Shown here piece by piece: positions 45,091-53,722 of a stretch of 64,000 nt of DNA (position 1 is the stretch's first letter; each line of letters begins with the position of its first letter). The position numbers and the translations under genes were made by a program. Under the pieces are notes generated by a model. The model was not told where the DNA came from and did no database searches. It was given only the letters and a program-made list of their open reading frames with translations. Source of the stretch: Gemmata palustris (GTDB lineage Bacteria > Planctomycetota > Planctomycetia > Gemmatales > Gemmataceae); NCBI RefSeq assembly GCF_017939745.1, contig NZ_JAGKQQ010000001.1, forward strand, positions 1,364,001-1,428,000, in the 5' to 3' direction.

Positions 45091-45300
45091 TTAACCGCCG
45101 GTCCCAGTGACGCTCTTCCGAGGGCCCGCAGCAAGTCCATTCGCGGCAGATTCTGAAGGTTTTTCTGACGTCAGAGGTGGATCGATAGGTGACGCGAGGA
45201 GGTCCGAGCCGAGGCGCACGAGCCCGGTCGCGAGGAGGCGCGCGAGCTCGCGAGTGCGTTCGTCGGGCGTGAGGGTGGACGGATCGCGTGTGGACGGCAT
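45091..45300 (-). CDS. 69-aa leader gene of the recombinase operon
   Basis: The product starts MPSTRDPSTLTPDERTRELARLLATGLVRLGSDLL at ATG 45300 and ends in a Ser/Gly-rich tail. The helical middle (DERTRELARLLATGLVRL) suggests a small accessory protein. Its 5' end and upstream DNA are duplicated at 53723-53862, which shows that the leader and start are conserved as a unit. It is the first gene of the operon and is transcribed from the motif at 46457-46493, now 1.1 kb away because an IS inserted between them. Confidence 0.65.
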   Translation of the reverse strand: MPSTRDPSTLTPDERTRELARLLATGLVRLGSDLLASPIDPPLTSEKPSESAANGLAAGPRKSVTGTGG

Positions 45301-45386
45301 CGGGGCACCTCGGGGTAAGCCCCAGCGCCCTTCGCGTCGCGACCGGCGGGCTGGCGGATGAATGGGAGAAAAGTCTCTACCTTAGA

Positions 45387-46452
45387 TGTTACGCAGTGCG
45401 GCATTTTTGGGCCTTGCGCGGGTGTGGGTGTGGGTCTACGATCGTGTCATGAGCGTGCCCAAGGTGTTCCCGCAGGACTACATCGACTTCTTGATCGCGA
45501 CCCCGAAGGGGTACTCGGGTACGGAGGCAGCTCGGGTACAACCGAGCCAACCCGACCCGCCGGCCCACGATGCGTTTACCCGTCTGCTCGCGCGCGTGGA
45601 ACCCGATCCCGACACCCTTTGGGCCGAAGCACGAACCCAGGTCCGGCGCGACGACGGGGTGCTGGTCGTGGACGATTCGACCCTGGACAAGCCCTACGCC
45701 CGAGCCATCGAACTGGTCACCCGGCACTGGTCCGGCAAGCACCACGCGGTCGTTCGGGGGATCAACCTAGTGTCCCTGCTGTGGACCGACGGGGACCGAC
45801 ACATCCCGTGCGACTACCGGATCTACAACAAGGACGCCGACGCGCGCACCAAGAACGACCACTTCGGGGACATGATCCGGGGCGCCTATGCCCGGGGCTT
45901 CAAGCCCCGGGGCGTCGTGTTCGACGGGTGGTACAGCAGCCTGGATAATCTGAAACTGATCCGCAACTGCGGGTGGGTGTGGCTCACCCGGCTCAAGTCG
46001 AACCGGCTCGTGAACAAGGATCGAGAGGGCACACGGGCGCTGGAGCACACGACCATCGCGGCGACCGGCACGGACGTGTGGCTCACCGGATTCGGGTTGG
46101 TCAAGGTATTCGGGATTGCCACCCCAGACGGGGGCACCGCGTATTGGGCCACCAACGATCTGGGGATGACGGACCTGACCCGGGTGCAACTCGCCGAGTT
46201 CAGTTGGGCCATCGAGCACTACCACCGGGGGATCAAGCAATGCACCGGGATCGAGCGGTGTCAGTGCCGAACGGCCCGCGCCCAGCGCAACCACATCGGG
46301 TTGGCCCTGCGCGCGTTCCTACGGTTCGAGGCGCATTGTTTTGCGACGGGCATCAGTTGGGTCGAAGCCAAAACCGCGATCATTCGTGAGGCCGTGCGAG
46401 ACTACCTGACACGACCCCACATTGGCTTCCCAAACCACCGCACTGCGTAACA
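45387..46452 (+). mobile_element. DDE_5/IS701-like insertion sequence between operon and promoter motif
   Basis: Inverted repeats TGTTACGCAGTGCGG lie at 45387-45401 and 46438-46452 (perfect over 15 bases). No clean target duplication is visible. Comparison with 53821-53835 shows it interrupted the DNA just downstream of the element motif, so the recombinase operon has probably lost its own promoter. Confidence 0.8.
45443..46450 (+). CDS. DDE_5/IS701-like transposase
   Basis: The start is ATG 45443 (MSVPKVFPQDYIDFLIATPKGYSG). The 335-residue protein shows VLVVDDSTLDKPYARAIELVTRHWSGKHHAVVRGINLVSLLWTDGD (first Asp), GVVFDGWYSSLDNLKLI (second Asp) and LAEFSWAIEHYHRGIKQCTGIERCQCRT (Glu). The stop codon lies within the right inverted repeat. 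The frame is intact. It is only distantly related to the other IS701 transposase at 25191. Family assignment is from motifs only. Confidence 0.8.
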   Translation, partial: RVMSVPKVFPQDYIDFLIATPKGYSGTEAARVQPSQPDPPAHDAFTRLLARVEPDPDTLWAEARTQVRRDDGVLVVDDSTLDKPYARAIELVTRHWSGKHHAVVRGINLVSLLWTDGDRHIPCDYRIYNKDADARTKNDHFGDMIRGAYARGFKPRGVVFDGWYSSLDNLKLIRNCGWVWLTRLKSNRLVNKDREGTRALEHTTIAATGTDVWLTGFGLVKVFGIATPDGGTAYWATNDLGMTDLTRVQLAEFSWAIEHYHRGIKQCTGIERCQCRTARAQRNHIGLALRAFLRFEAHCFATGISWVEAKTAIIREAVRDYLTRPHIGFPNHRTA

Positions 46453-46456
46453 CCTA

Positions 46457-46493
46457 TACCTGTTAATTACACCGAACGTGACCAAAGTGTTCA
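46457..46493 (-). promoter_or_regulatory. Conserved element motif, copy 3 (recombinase operon)
   Basis: The minus strand reads CTGAACACTTTGGTCACGTT, then CGGTGTAATT, with GGTATAG 6 bases on. It lies upstream of the 69-aa gene but is separated from it by an IS. Confidence 0.65.
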
Positions 46494-47084
46494 GAGAAGT
46501 GCGATCGAGGTGTTGATCGCCCGACGACCGTGGCTCACGCTCTCAGCGTCAGCTGAACCTGAGTGGCGCAGAGGAAAAATTGCCGGACGCAGCCGTGTCG
46601 GGGGTAACGCTCGTCGGATGAGATGCTCCATCCGGTGTGTCGGACCGGAGCGCGCAACGGACATGCGTTTGGGCACAGCTGTCGATTAGATCCAGGGGAG
46701 CACTTCCGGATTACCTCGGCACTACTTTCCGGTGCAGAAGCGGCGTCGCCGGAGCATGGGGTGCGTAGGATACACGAAATCAAGCGGTAATTGAGGCTGC
46801 GGGCCGAAACGGGCCGCAACCGCAGTGCCCGTTTCGGCCCGCAGCGCAGGCAATTCCCTTCTCTTTCCCTTCTGGCTCAAACTGGTCTTCGAGCCGCGCT
46901 CCCGGCACCGTTCGCCGCTGATTCGTGAACGCGTGCCCGATCCGACCGGTCTTCCGTCTCGTCTCGGACGGCGGCAGGAACGTGCAGGCGGACTCGATGC
47001 GAAAGTCGCCGCCCGGGCAAAAGTTGCGGTCCGACTTGCGCGACGCGGCACACGGGAGGATGCGGGCGTCGAGATTGAGCTCGC
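46494..47084. other. Intergenic region upstream of the SASA gene
   Basis: About 590 bases hold no recognisable gene. Frames on both strands are open because of composition but lack starts and motifs. The long plus-strand frame that enters the SASA gene from 46825 is not coding before 47290. Confidence 0.5.
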
Positions 47085-47189
47085 TCAATCGCCCCGCAGC
47101 TGCCGCTGCTTGCGGTACTCGCCGGGGCTCACACCGAGTTCGCGGCGCAAGACCTCGTACAGTCGCTGGATGTTGTCGATTCGGGCCAT
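47085..47189 (-). pseudogene. C-terminal remnant of an AraC-family regulator
   Basis: Thirty-four codons read MARIDNIQRLYEVLRRELGV, then SPGEYRKQRQLRGD and stop. RELGVSPGEYRKQR is the end of the second helix-turn-helix of AraC/XylS regulators. The rest of the domain is absent, and sequence to the right is the SASA gene leader. AraC regulators often sit beside carbohydrate-active genes, so it may once have controlled the neighbour. Confidence 0.55.
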
Positions 47190-47289
47190 AAGGTGGATTC
47201 CCAGATTCGTTACCATTTTTCCCCGGAACGATACTCCGGAGTGCGAGGATGACGAGTACTATCCCGGTTACGTCGCCCGAGGTGCCCGC

Positions 47290-50200
47290 ATGATTCGCCG
47301 TCAAATTTTCGTCGTCGCGGCCCTCGCCGCTCTGTCGGTTCCCGCGGGAGCGGCGGACAAGCCCGTGAAGGTGTTCGTCCTCGCCGGGCAGTCGAACATG
47401 GAAGGGCACGGGTTCATCGCAGCCGACCCGAAGCGGAACGAGGGCAAGGGCAGCCTGGAGTACGTGGCCAAGCGGCCCGACACCGCCGCCAAGTTCAGGC
47501 ACCTACTCGGCGAGGACGGCAAGTGGGCCGTCCGGGACGACGTGTGGATCCACTACCTCGACCGCAAGGGGAAACTCACCGCCGGGTTCGGAGTGAAAGA
47601 GGACCGCATCGGCCCGGAACTCGGGTTCGGGTGTGTGGTCGGCGAGGCCTACGAGGAGCCCGTCCTGCTCATCAAGCTGGCGTGGGGCGGGAAGAGCCTG
47701 GCCGTGGACTTCCGCCCGCCGAGTTCGGGCGGGGAGGTCGGGCCGTACTACAAGGAGATCGTGGCCCGCACAAAAGCCGTGCTGAAGGACCTGAATAAGG
47801 AGTTCCCGGAGTTGGGCGACCGCGGGTACGAACTGACCGGGTTCGGCTGGCACCAGGGGTGGAACGACCGCGTGAACCGGGCCTTCAACGACGAGTACGA
47901 GAAGAACCTGGCGCACTTCATCCGCGACATCCGCAAGGACCTCGGGGCGAAGAACCTGCCGTTCGTAATCGCCGAGACCGGCATGAGCGGCCCGGAAGAG
48001 AAGCACCCGCGGCCGCTCTCCCTGATGAAGGCGCAGGCGGCGGTGGCCGAGTACCCGGAGTTCAAAGGGAACGTCGCGTTCGTCGGCACCAAGGCGTTCT
48101 GGCGGGCCGATGACGTCTCCCCCAGCAACCAGGGCTACCACTGGAACACCAACGCCGAGACGTACTACCTGATCGGCGAGGCAATGGGTCACGCCATGAA
48201 GAAACTGTGCGCGCCGCCGCCCGCCGCCAAGAACCCCCTCAGCGATTGGAAGCACTCGGGAACGCTCACGCTGTTGACCACACCGGACGGGGCGAACCTG
48301 CCCCCGACGGCCGCCGTGACGGATTTCCCCGTGCTCGTCCGGCTGCACCGCGACTGGTTCGACTTCACCCAGGCGCGCCCCGATGGTGCCGACGTGCGGT
48401 TCACCACCGCCGAGGGCGCGCGGTTGGCCCACCAGGTCGAGGAATGGGACGTGAAAGCCGGCACCGCGAGCGTGTGGGTGCGGGTGCCCAGCATCAAGGG
48501 CAACTCGCGGCAGCCGCTCCGGATGTACTGGGGCAAGGGCGACGCCGTGAACGAGTCGGACGGCACGGCAGTGTTCGCCCCGTCGAACGGCTACCTGAGC
48601 GTGTGGCACATGGGCGAGGCGGTCGGCGACGACGCGGGGACGCTGACCACGAAAGACCTCGGCACGACCCCGGCAAAGGGGGTCATCGGGGGCGCCCGGC
48701 ATTTCGACGGGAACGCCCGCGTCACTTGCGGTGACAAGATCACGAACTATCCGACCGGGGACGACCCGCACACCACCGAGGTCTGGTTCCGACCCGAGAC
48801 GTGTAACACGACGCTCATCGGCTGGGGCAACGAGAAGCCGCAGGGCAAAGTGGTGATGCAGTTCCGCGGCCCGCCCCACGTCCGCATGGACTGCTGGTTC
48901 TCCGGGGCCAACGTCGAATCCGCCGGGCCGATGAATCTGAACGAGTGGGTCCACGTCGCGCACGTCTGCCAGCGCGGGGATTCTCGCCTGTACGTGAACG
49001 GCGTGCTGGCGGGGGCGTCCGCCCGAAAGGACTCGCCGCTGAAGATCGCCGGTCCCGTCGGGCTGTGGATCGGTAACTGGCACGACCAGTCCCGGTTCAA
49101 GGGAGATCTGGACGAGGTGCGGGTCTCGCAGGTGGCGCGCTCGGCCGACTGGTTGCGGCTGCAGTACGAGAACCAGAAACCGCTGCAGACCCTCGTGGGG
49201 CCGCTCGTGAGTGCGGGAACGGACTTCTCGGTCGAAGCACAGAGCGCAACGGTCCGGGAGGGCGGGAGCGTCCGCGTGACCGCCCGGGCGGGCGGGGCGC
49301 AGAAGCTGTCCTGGTCGGTGGTGAGGGGTGACCGGGAGGAGGTTCTCGCGGTCGATCGCTCCGCCGTCGAGTTCGCGCCCGGCCGCGTGACCGGGGACAC
49401 GGCGGTAAAGCTGCGGCTCAGGGCCGTGTTCCCGAGCGAGGTCAAGATTCGCGACATCGGCCTGACCGTCCAGGAAGCGATCCCCGACCCGGAGTTCACC
49501 CTGCACATCCCGACCGAGTGGGACGGGCGCAAGGAACTCGTCCTTGAACCCCAAATCACGAACCTCGCCGCCCTGAAGGCGGCCGGCGGCGGGGCGACGG
49601 ACGTGCGGGTGGAATGGTCCGCGGGGCCGCTGGCCGTGATCAAGGAAATCGTGGCCGGAAAGCTGCGCCTGCTCCGGGCACAGAACAGCGGCCCCCTCAC
49701 GGTCACGGCCACGCTCAGCAACGGCGGGCGGGCCGTCACCCGGTCCGCTACGATCACCGTCAAAGAACCGGCGACCGATGCGTGGGTTCAGCGCGTCCCG
49801 GAGCGCGACGAGAAGCCCGAGGAGGGCCAGTTCTACGCCCGGGACGACCGCAACGAGGGCACGCTCCACTACCGCGGCACGCTGGACAAGCCTGCGGACG
49901 AAGTGTTCCTGAAGGTGTACTGCGACGACAAACCGTTCGCGACCGAGACCGGCAAGCCGGGCCGGGACCTGAGCTACGCGCTCGCGGCGAAACTGAAACC
50001 GGGCCTGGTGAAGTACCGTGTCGAATTCGGCACGCGGAGCCGCGGCACGGACACCGTGCTGCACAAGGTCGGGGACCTCGTGTGCGGCGATGTCTACCTG
50101 ATCGAGGGCCAGTCGAACGCGGAGGCGCTCGACCTGCCCGGGGAGACGCCACGGGAGACGAGCCAGTGGGTTCGCACGTATGGCGGCCCCCTGGGGCGCG

Positions 50201-51204
50201 ACACGGACGGCGCGGGCTGGGTGCGCGAGCGCACGAAAAAGGCGGGCGGCAAGGCACCGAATCTGTGGGGGCTGGCCGTCTGGAAGTCCAAGCCGCCCGA
50301 GCACGAGGCGTTCGTCGGCTGGTGGGGGATGCAACTGGCCAAGCGGCTGGTCGAGAGCCAACAGGTGCCCGTGTGCATCATCAACGGCGCACTCGGCGGC
50401 ACGCGCATCGACGAGCACCAGCGCAACCCGGCCGACCCAGCCGACCTCTCGACGATTTACGGCCGCTGGTTCTGGCGGGTGCAACGGGCGAAACTCACCC
50501 ACGGGGTCCGCGCGGTCATCTGGCACCAGGGCGAGAACGACCAACCGGCCGACGGCCCGTCGGGGGAGTACGGGTGGAAGAACTATCACCGCTATTTCGT
50601 CGAAATGGCCGCCGGGTGGAAGCGGGACCTCCCGAACGTCCGGCACTACTACGCCTTCCAAATCTGGCCGGACTCGTGCGCGATGGGCGGGCGGGACGGC
50701 GCGGGCGACCGCTTGCGCGAGCAACAGCGCACCCTCCCGGACCGGTTCTCAAACCTGAGCGTCCTGTCCACGCTCGGCATCCGTCCGGGGGGCGGCTGCC
50801 ACTTCCCAAGGGAGGGGTACGACGAGTTCGCCCGGTTGCTGCAACCGCTCATCGAGCGCGACGTGTACGGGAAGAAACCGACCAAGTCCATCACGCCGCC
50901 GAACTTGAAGCGGGTCGCCTTTGCCAACGCCGAGCGGGACGCGCTGACGCTCGAATTCGACCAACCCATCGTGTGGAAGGAAAAGCTCGCCGGCCAGTTT
51001 TACCTCGACGGGGCGAAGGACCAGATCGCCACCGGCAGTGTTGAGGGCTCGACCCTCACGGTGAAATTGAAGGCCCCATCCGCCGCAAAAAGTATCACCT
51101 ACCTGAAGGAAAGTGCGTGGAGCCCGGACGCCTTGCTCGTTGGGAAAAACGGCATCGCCGCCCTGACCTTCTGCGAGGTGCCCGTCTTGCCCTGGCGCCG
51201 CTAG
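47290..51204 (+). CDS. Secreted double SASA (sialate O-acetylesterase-like) protein with DUF2341 and LamG domains
   Basis: I start at ATG 47290, which gives a signal peptide (MIRRQIFVVAALAALSVPAGAA); the frame is open further left but not coding. Residues ~25-310 form a first SASA/CE6 domain with FVLAGQSNMEGHG (nucleophile Ser) and GFGWHQGWND. Residues ~330-440 resemble DUF2341 (FPVLVRLHRDWFDFTQARPDGADVRFT). A LamG/concanavalin-like domain follows (~450-630: HMGEAVGDDAGT...WVHVAHVCQRGDSRLYVNGV). After Ig-like strands there is a second SASA domain (~930-1200: YLIEGQSNAEALD, VPVCIINGALGGTRIDEHQ, AVIWHQGENDQPADGPSGEY). SASA enzymes remove acetyl groups from carbohydrates. Two catalytic copies in one 1304-residue protein suggest action on acetylated polysaccharide. 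The next gene is 57 bases downstream. Confidence 0.88.
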   Translation: MIRRQIFVVAALAALSVPAGAADKPVKVFVLAGQSNMEGHGFIAADPKRNEGKGSLEYVAKRPDTAAKFRHLLGEDGKWAVRDDVWIHYLDRKGKLTAGFGVKEDRIGPELGFGCVVGEAYEEPVLLIKLAWGGKSLAVDFRPPSSGGEVGPYYKEIVARTKAVLKDLNKEFPELGDRGYELTGFGWHQGWNDRVNRAFNDEYEKNLAHFIRDIRKDLGAKNLPFVIAETGMSGPEEKHPRPLSLMKAQAAVAEYPEFKGNVAFVGTKAFWRADDVSPSNQGYHWNTNAETYYLIGEAMGHAMKKLCAPPPAAKNPLSDWKHSGTLTLLTTPDGANLPPTAAVTDFPVLVRLHRDWFDFTQARPDGADVRFTTAEGARLAHQVEEWDVKAGTASVWVRVPSIKGNSRQPLRMYWGKGDAVNESDGTAVFAPSNGYLSVWHMGEAVGDDAGTLTTKDLGTTPAKGVIGGARHFDGNARVTCGDKITNYPTGDDPHTTEVWFRPETCNTTLIGWGNEKPQGKVVMQFRGPPHVRMDCWFSGANVESAGPMNLNEWVHVAHVCQRGDSRLYVNGVLAGASARKDSPLKIAGPVGLWIGNWHDQSRFKGDLDEVRVSQVARSADWLRLQYENQKPLQTLVGPLVSAGTDFSVEAQSATVREGGSVRVTARAGGAQKLSWSVVRGDREEVLAVDRSAVEFAPGRVTGDTAVKLRLRAVFPSEVKIRDIGLTVQEAIPDPEFTLHIPTEWDGRKELVLEPQITNLAALKAAGGGATDVRVEWSAGPLAVIKEIVAGKLRLLRAQNSGPLTVTATLSNGGRAVTRSATITVKEPATDAWVQRVPERDEKPEEGQFYARDDRNEGTLHYRGTLDKPADEVFLKVYCDDKPFATETGKPGRDLSYALAAKLKPGLVKYRVEFGTRSRGTDTVLHKVGDLVCGDVYLIEGQSNAEALDLPGETPRETSQWVRTYGGPLGRDTDGAGWVRERTKKAGGKAPNLWGLAVWKSKPPEHEAFVGWWGMQLAKRLVESQQVPVCIINGALGGTRIDEHQRNPADPADLSTIYGRWFWRVQRAKLTHGVRAVIWHQGENDQPADGPSGEYGWKNYHRYFVEMAAGWKRDLPNVRHYYAFQIWPDSCAMGGRDGAGDRLREQQRTLPDRFSNLSVLSTLGIRPGGGCHFPREGYDEFARLLQPLIERDVYGKKPTKSITPPNLKRVAFANAERDALTLEFDQPIVWKEKLAGQFYLDGAKDQIATGSVEGSTLTVKLKAPSAAKSITYLKESAWSPDALLVGKNGIAALTFCEVPVLPWRR

Positions 51205-51261
51205 CGGAGGAAACCGCACCGCCGCACACGCACCCCCGATTGACCCGAAGAGGACGCCAAA

Positions 51262-52893
51262 ATGAATCGTTTGATGTTCCGCCCGCTTGTGGCGGCCGGC
51301 CTGATACTGTTGTTCTCCACCAGAGACGTGACAGCGGCCGACCCGTCACCGCAGAATGCGGAGATGGCCGGCTACTTGCTCGTGCCGCACGGCAGGGTGG
51401 ACGCGAAGTACAACGCCGGCTTCTCGATGTACGTGGCGGCGTGGCCGCTGCTGAAGAACTACCCGGGGCAGGACTTTCAGAGCGGGCTGTTCGGCACCTG
51501 GATGTTCTCCCAGTACGACGGGCCGAAGCCGGAGAAGGCGTACTCGGACATCGAAGGCGGGCTCGGCTGGTGGCGCGACACCCGCTTCGCCACCGAGACG
51601 CCGAAGTTCATCATGGGCGGGGTGGCGCTCGAGTTCAGCGAGTGGGCGAACGGCCCCGGCGCGGGCAAGGGCCGCGACTGGAAGAAGCCCGCCGGCAAGT
51701 ACGCCGTCGCCCAACTCAGCCCGTGGGTGCTCTGGCCGCCGGACGGGTTGAACCTGAAGCCGGGCACGAACGGCGAACTGTTCGGGTACGGCTACCTGCC
51801 GCTGCCGCTGACGCCGGCCAAGAAGACCACCGCCGGAAAGGGCGTGCCGACCGGCGGTCAATGCTGGACGCTGTTCCTGAACACGGGCACCTTCAAGGGG
51901 CCGGTGGCGTTCTTTACGCCGCACTTCTGGTCGCGGCCGACCGTCGAGAAGCCCGAACTGGGCGGGCTGTTCCTCGACACGCGCCCGTCCGATCCGAATA
52001 AGGCCGTACAGATGGAGACGCAACACGTCCCGGCGTACATCGCCGTGGACGCGAAGGGCACCAGTTACGCCCGCGTCGCACCCACCCAGTTCCCGGCCAG
52101 CGCCGATAAGGACGCGCCTCTGATTCACCGCATCACGGCCTATAACAAGTCGGCGCTGTGGGACGGCGTGCAAGCGTGGTTCGCCGGCGGCAAGGAGGTG
52201 TCGGGCACCATCGACCCGAAGGCCGCAGTCGTTCAACCCTTCGAAAGCAAGGGCGGGGCGACCTGGCGGATTTACCCGCCGAACAAGGAGCGAGACCGCC
52301 GCGCGCAGGTGGCCTGGGGTTCGTTCGCCACGCCCACCGCACTCGACGAAACCACCTACGGGTACAAGTGGTCGGACGCCGTGATGAAGAGCGATGTGCT
52401 CGTCACCCTGCCCGAATACTACCGCCTTGAGAAGGACAAGAACGACAAGGAGCGGTGGGTGGTCGTGAGCGCGAAGGACGTGCCGGTCGAAACCGGACTG
52501 GCGAGGGCCGAGTTCCCCCGTCGTCGCACCGCCAAGCCGCAACCCTACGTCACGCCCGACGAGGCCGGGAGCAGCTGGAAGAAGCCGGGGCCGGCGGCCG
52601 GACCGTTCGAGGCGAAACTCGGCGACGGCAGCGTGGTCACGTACTACTGGTACCGCTTCGCCGACCAGCCCGCGCTGTTGAACGCCGACCTGACCCAAGC
52701 CGAGCGGGAGGCGCTTCAGAAACGCGTCGAGTTGCTGCACAAGAGCTGGACGAAGGACCGTGAGTACCTCCCGCCGCCGACCGTCGGCAAGCTGGCCGAC
52801 CTCGACCCGGCCGTTCTCGTCACCCCACCAAAAGGCCTGGAAATCGGGTACGTGCCGATCGTCACCCGCCAGGCCAAAGCCGAGGAGAAGTGA
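51262..52893 (+). CDS. Secreted protein of unknown function, SASA neighbour
   Basis: The 543-residue product has a signal peptide (MNRLMFRPLVAAGLILLFSTRDVTAA). It contains FSMYVAAWPLLKNYPGQDFQSGLFGTWMF, PKFIMGGVALEFSEWANGPGAGKGRDW, QCWTLFLNTGTFKGPVAFFTPHFWS and a C-terminal helix region (LTQAEREALQKRVELLHKSW). The aromatic-rich beta content suggests carbohydrate binding or an uncharacterised glycoside-active fold. I cannot name a family. It lies in an operon-like row: the SASA gene 57 bases upstream and a decayed SASA gene immediately downstream, so a shared polysaccharide substrate is likely. Confidence 0.7.
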   Translation: MNRLMFRPLVAAGLILLFSTRDVTAADPSPQNAEMAGYLLVPHGRVDAKYNAGFSMYVAAWPLLKNYPGQDFQSGLFGTWMFSQYDGPKPEKAYSDIEGGLGWWRDTRFATETPKFIMGGVALEFSEWANGPGAGKGRDWKKPAGKYAVAQLSPWVLWPPDGLNLKPGTNGELFGYGYLPLPLTPAKKTTAGKGVPTGGQCWTLFLNTGTFKGPVAFFTPHFWSRPTVEKPELGGLFLDTRPSDPNKAVQMETQHVPAYIAVDAKGTSYARVAPTQFPASADKDAPLIHRITAYNKSALWDGVQAWFAGGKEVSGTIDPKAAVVQPFESKGGATWRIYPPNKERDRRAQVAWGSFATPTALDETTYGYKWSDAVMKSDVLVTLPEYYRLEKDKNDKERWVVVSAKDVPVETGLARAEFPRRRTAKPQPYVTPDEAGSSWKKPGPAAGPFEAKLGDGSVVTYYWYRFADQPALLNADLTQAEREALQKRVELLHKSWTKDREYLPPPTVGKLADLDPAVLVTPPKGLEIGYVPIVTRQAKAEEK

Positions 52894-53263
52894 GTTACGC
52901 GCCTCCGCCTGTTCGCCGTCGTCACCCTGATCGCGTTGGCCGGCACCGCGCCCGGCCAGAAGGTGCCCGACGTGAACCTGAAGCCGGACGACCCGCCCGG
53001 AGGCGCCGGCAAGCCCGTCAAGGTGTTCATCCTGATGGGCCAGTCGCACGTGGTCGTCACGGGCGACATCGGCCCGGAGTCGGCCAAAGGGGTCTCTGAC
53101 GTACCTGACGAAGACGGACAAGAAGTACCCGTGGCTGGTGGACGGCGACAAGTGGGCCGAGCGGAAGGACGTGTACTACGACGCCCGCGTGAAGAAGGGC
53201 GCCGCACTCAGCCCGGTGGCGAATAACGGCAAGGCCATCGGTCCGGAAGTCGGGTTCGGGTAA
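52894..53263 (+). pseudogene. N-terminal remnant of a third SASA gene
   Basis: Directly after the stop at 52893 the DNA encodes a signal-peptide-like stretch (RLRLFAVVTLIALAGTAPGQ), then GGAGKPVKVFILMGQSHVVVTG, the SASA nucleophile block with His in place of Asn after GQS. One frameshift (about 53090) leads to LTYLTKTDKKYPWLVDGDKWAERKDVYYDARVKKGAALSPVANNGKAIGPEVGFG and a stop at 53263. There is no start codon in this frame, and all later domains are missing, so it is not functional. Confidence 0.65.
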
Positions 53264-53722
53264 CGGTGTCCACCTCGCGTAAGACCCGCGGGACGTAGTC
53301 CACGACCAGGTCGAACGGGACCACGGTCAAGGGCGGCGCGCCCCTGGATCGTCCTCGGCCTGATGAAGGACCGGACCGAGGACACCGCCGGCGGGAACCC
53401 CCGGCTGGCGGAGAAGCTGCGGGAACAGACTGCCGGGGCGCCGGTCGGGTACATGGCGACCAGCCCCACCCGGCTGCCAGTCTCACCGCGCCGGCTCTGA
53501 TCTTCCTGGCCAATTGATGCGCGACCGAGTTGGCGTCGGTCGCCTCGACCTCAAGTTTCAAAACAGCGAACGGAACCCAGCCAAGCCAGTTCGCTCACCG
53601 CGGGCAAAACAGGTCAGCGTGGAAACTTGCCCGAATCCGTCCGTGGCGGAATGCAACAGCGATGTTTCCGCGCGAGAATACGAAACGATTGTCGCGCCGA
53701 GTACACGGCTCGGCGGGTGTAA
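53264..53722. other. Decayed sequence after the SASA remnant
   Basis: One frame (about 53330-53500) reads GGAPPWIVLGLMKDRTEDTAGGNPRLAEKLREQTAGAPVGYMATSPT, which looks protein-like and could be a further SASA-gene piece, but has no start. A short palindrome (GCGACCGA/TCGGTCGC) lies near 53520-53541. Nothing else is recognisable. Confidence 0.4.

Larger units (their letters stand above)
30710..46493 (-). mobile_element. Integrated mobile element: PrimPol-helicase, own sigma factor, large serine recombinase
   Basis: All element genes lie on the minus strand. In transcription order they are a 69-aa gene, DUF2924, large serine recombinase, KorB-like HTH, a 398-aa protein, a 106-aa protein, ECF sigma, a 106-aa protein, PrimPol-helicase and ParB-methyltransferase. 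Four of the IS elements inside (38701, 40341, 45387, 32005) are secondary. A ~36-base motif precedes the recombinase operon, the 36132 gene and the methyltransferase. No capsid, portal, terminase, relaxase or mating-pair genes are visible, which suggests a satellite-like or mobilizable element. The left end was removed by IS5. The right end is near 46493, where similarity to the second copy at 53862 stops. No att core was identified. Confidence 0.6.

Noticed and set aside
42662-45094. 810-codon plus-strand open frame
   Set aside because: Antisense to the recombinase and DUF2924 genes, whose domains are clear.
30710-46493. Complete prophage
   Set aside because: Integrase, primase and sigma genes are present, but no capsid, portal, terminase, tail or lysis gene can be recognised.
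46825-47289. Upstream extension of the SASA gene
   Set aside because: The ATG at 47290 starts a clean signal peptide; the upstream residues are Arg-rich and include the antisense of an AraC remnant.
47503-50724. 1073-codon minus-strand open frame
   Set aside because: Antisense shadow of the double SASA gene.
51346-53151. 601-codon minus-strand open frame
   Set aside because: Antisense of the secreted protein and SASA remnant; no motifs.
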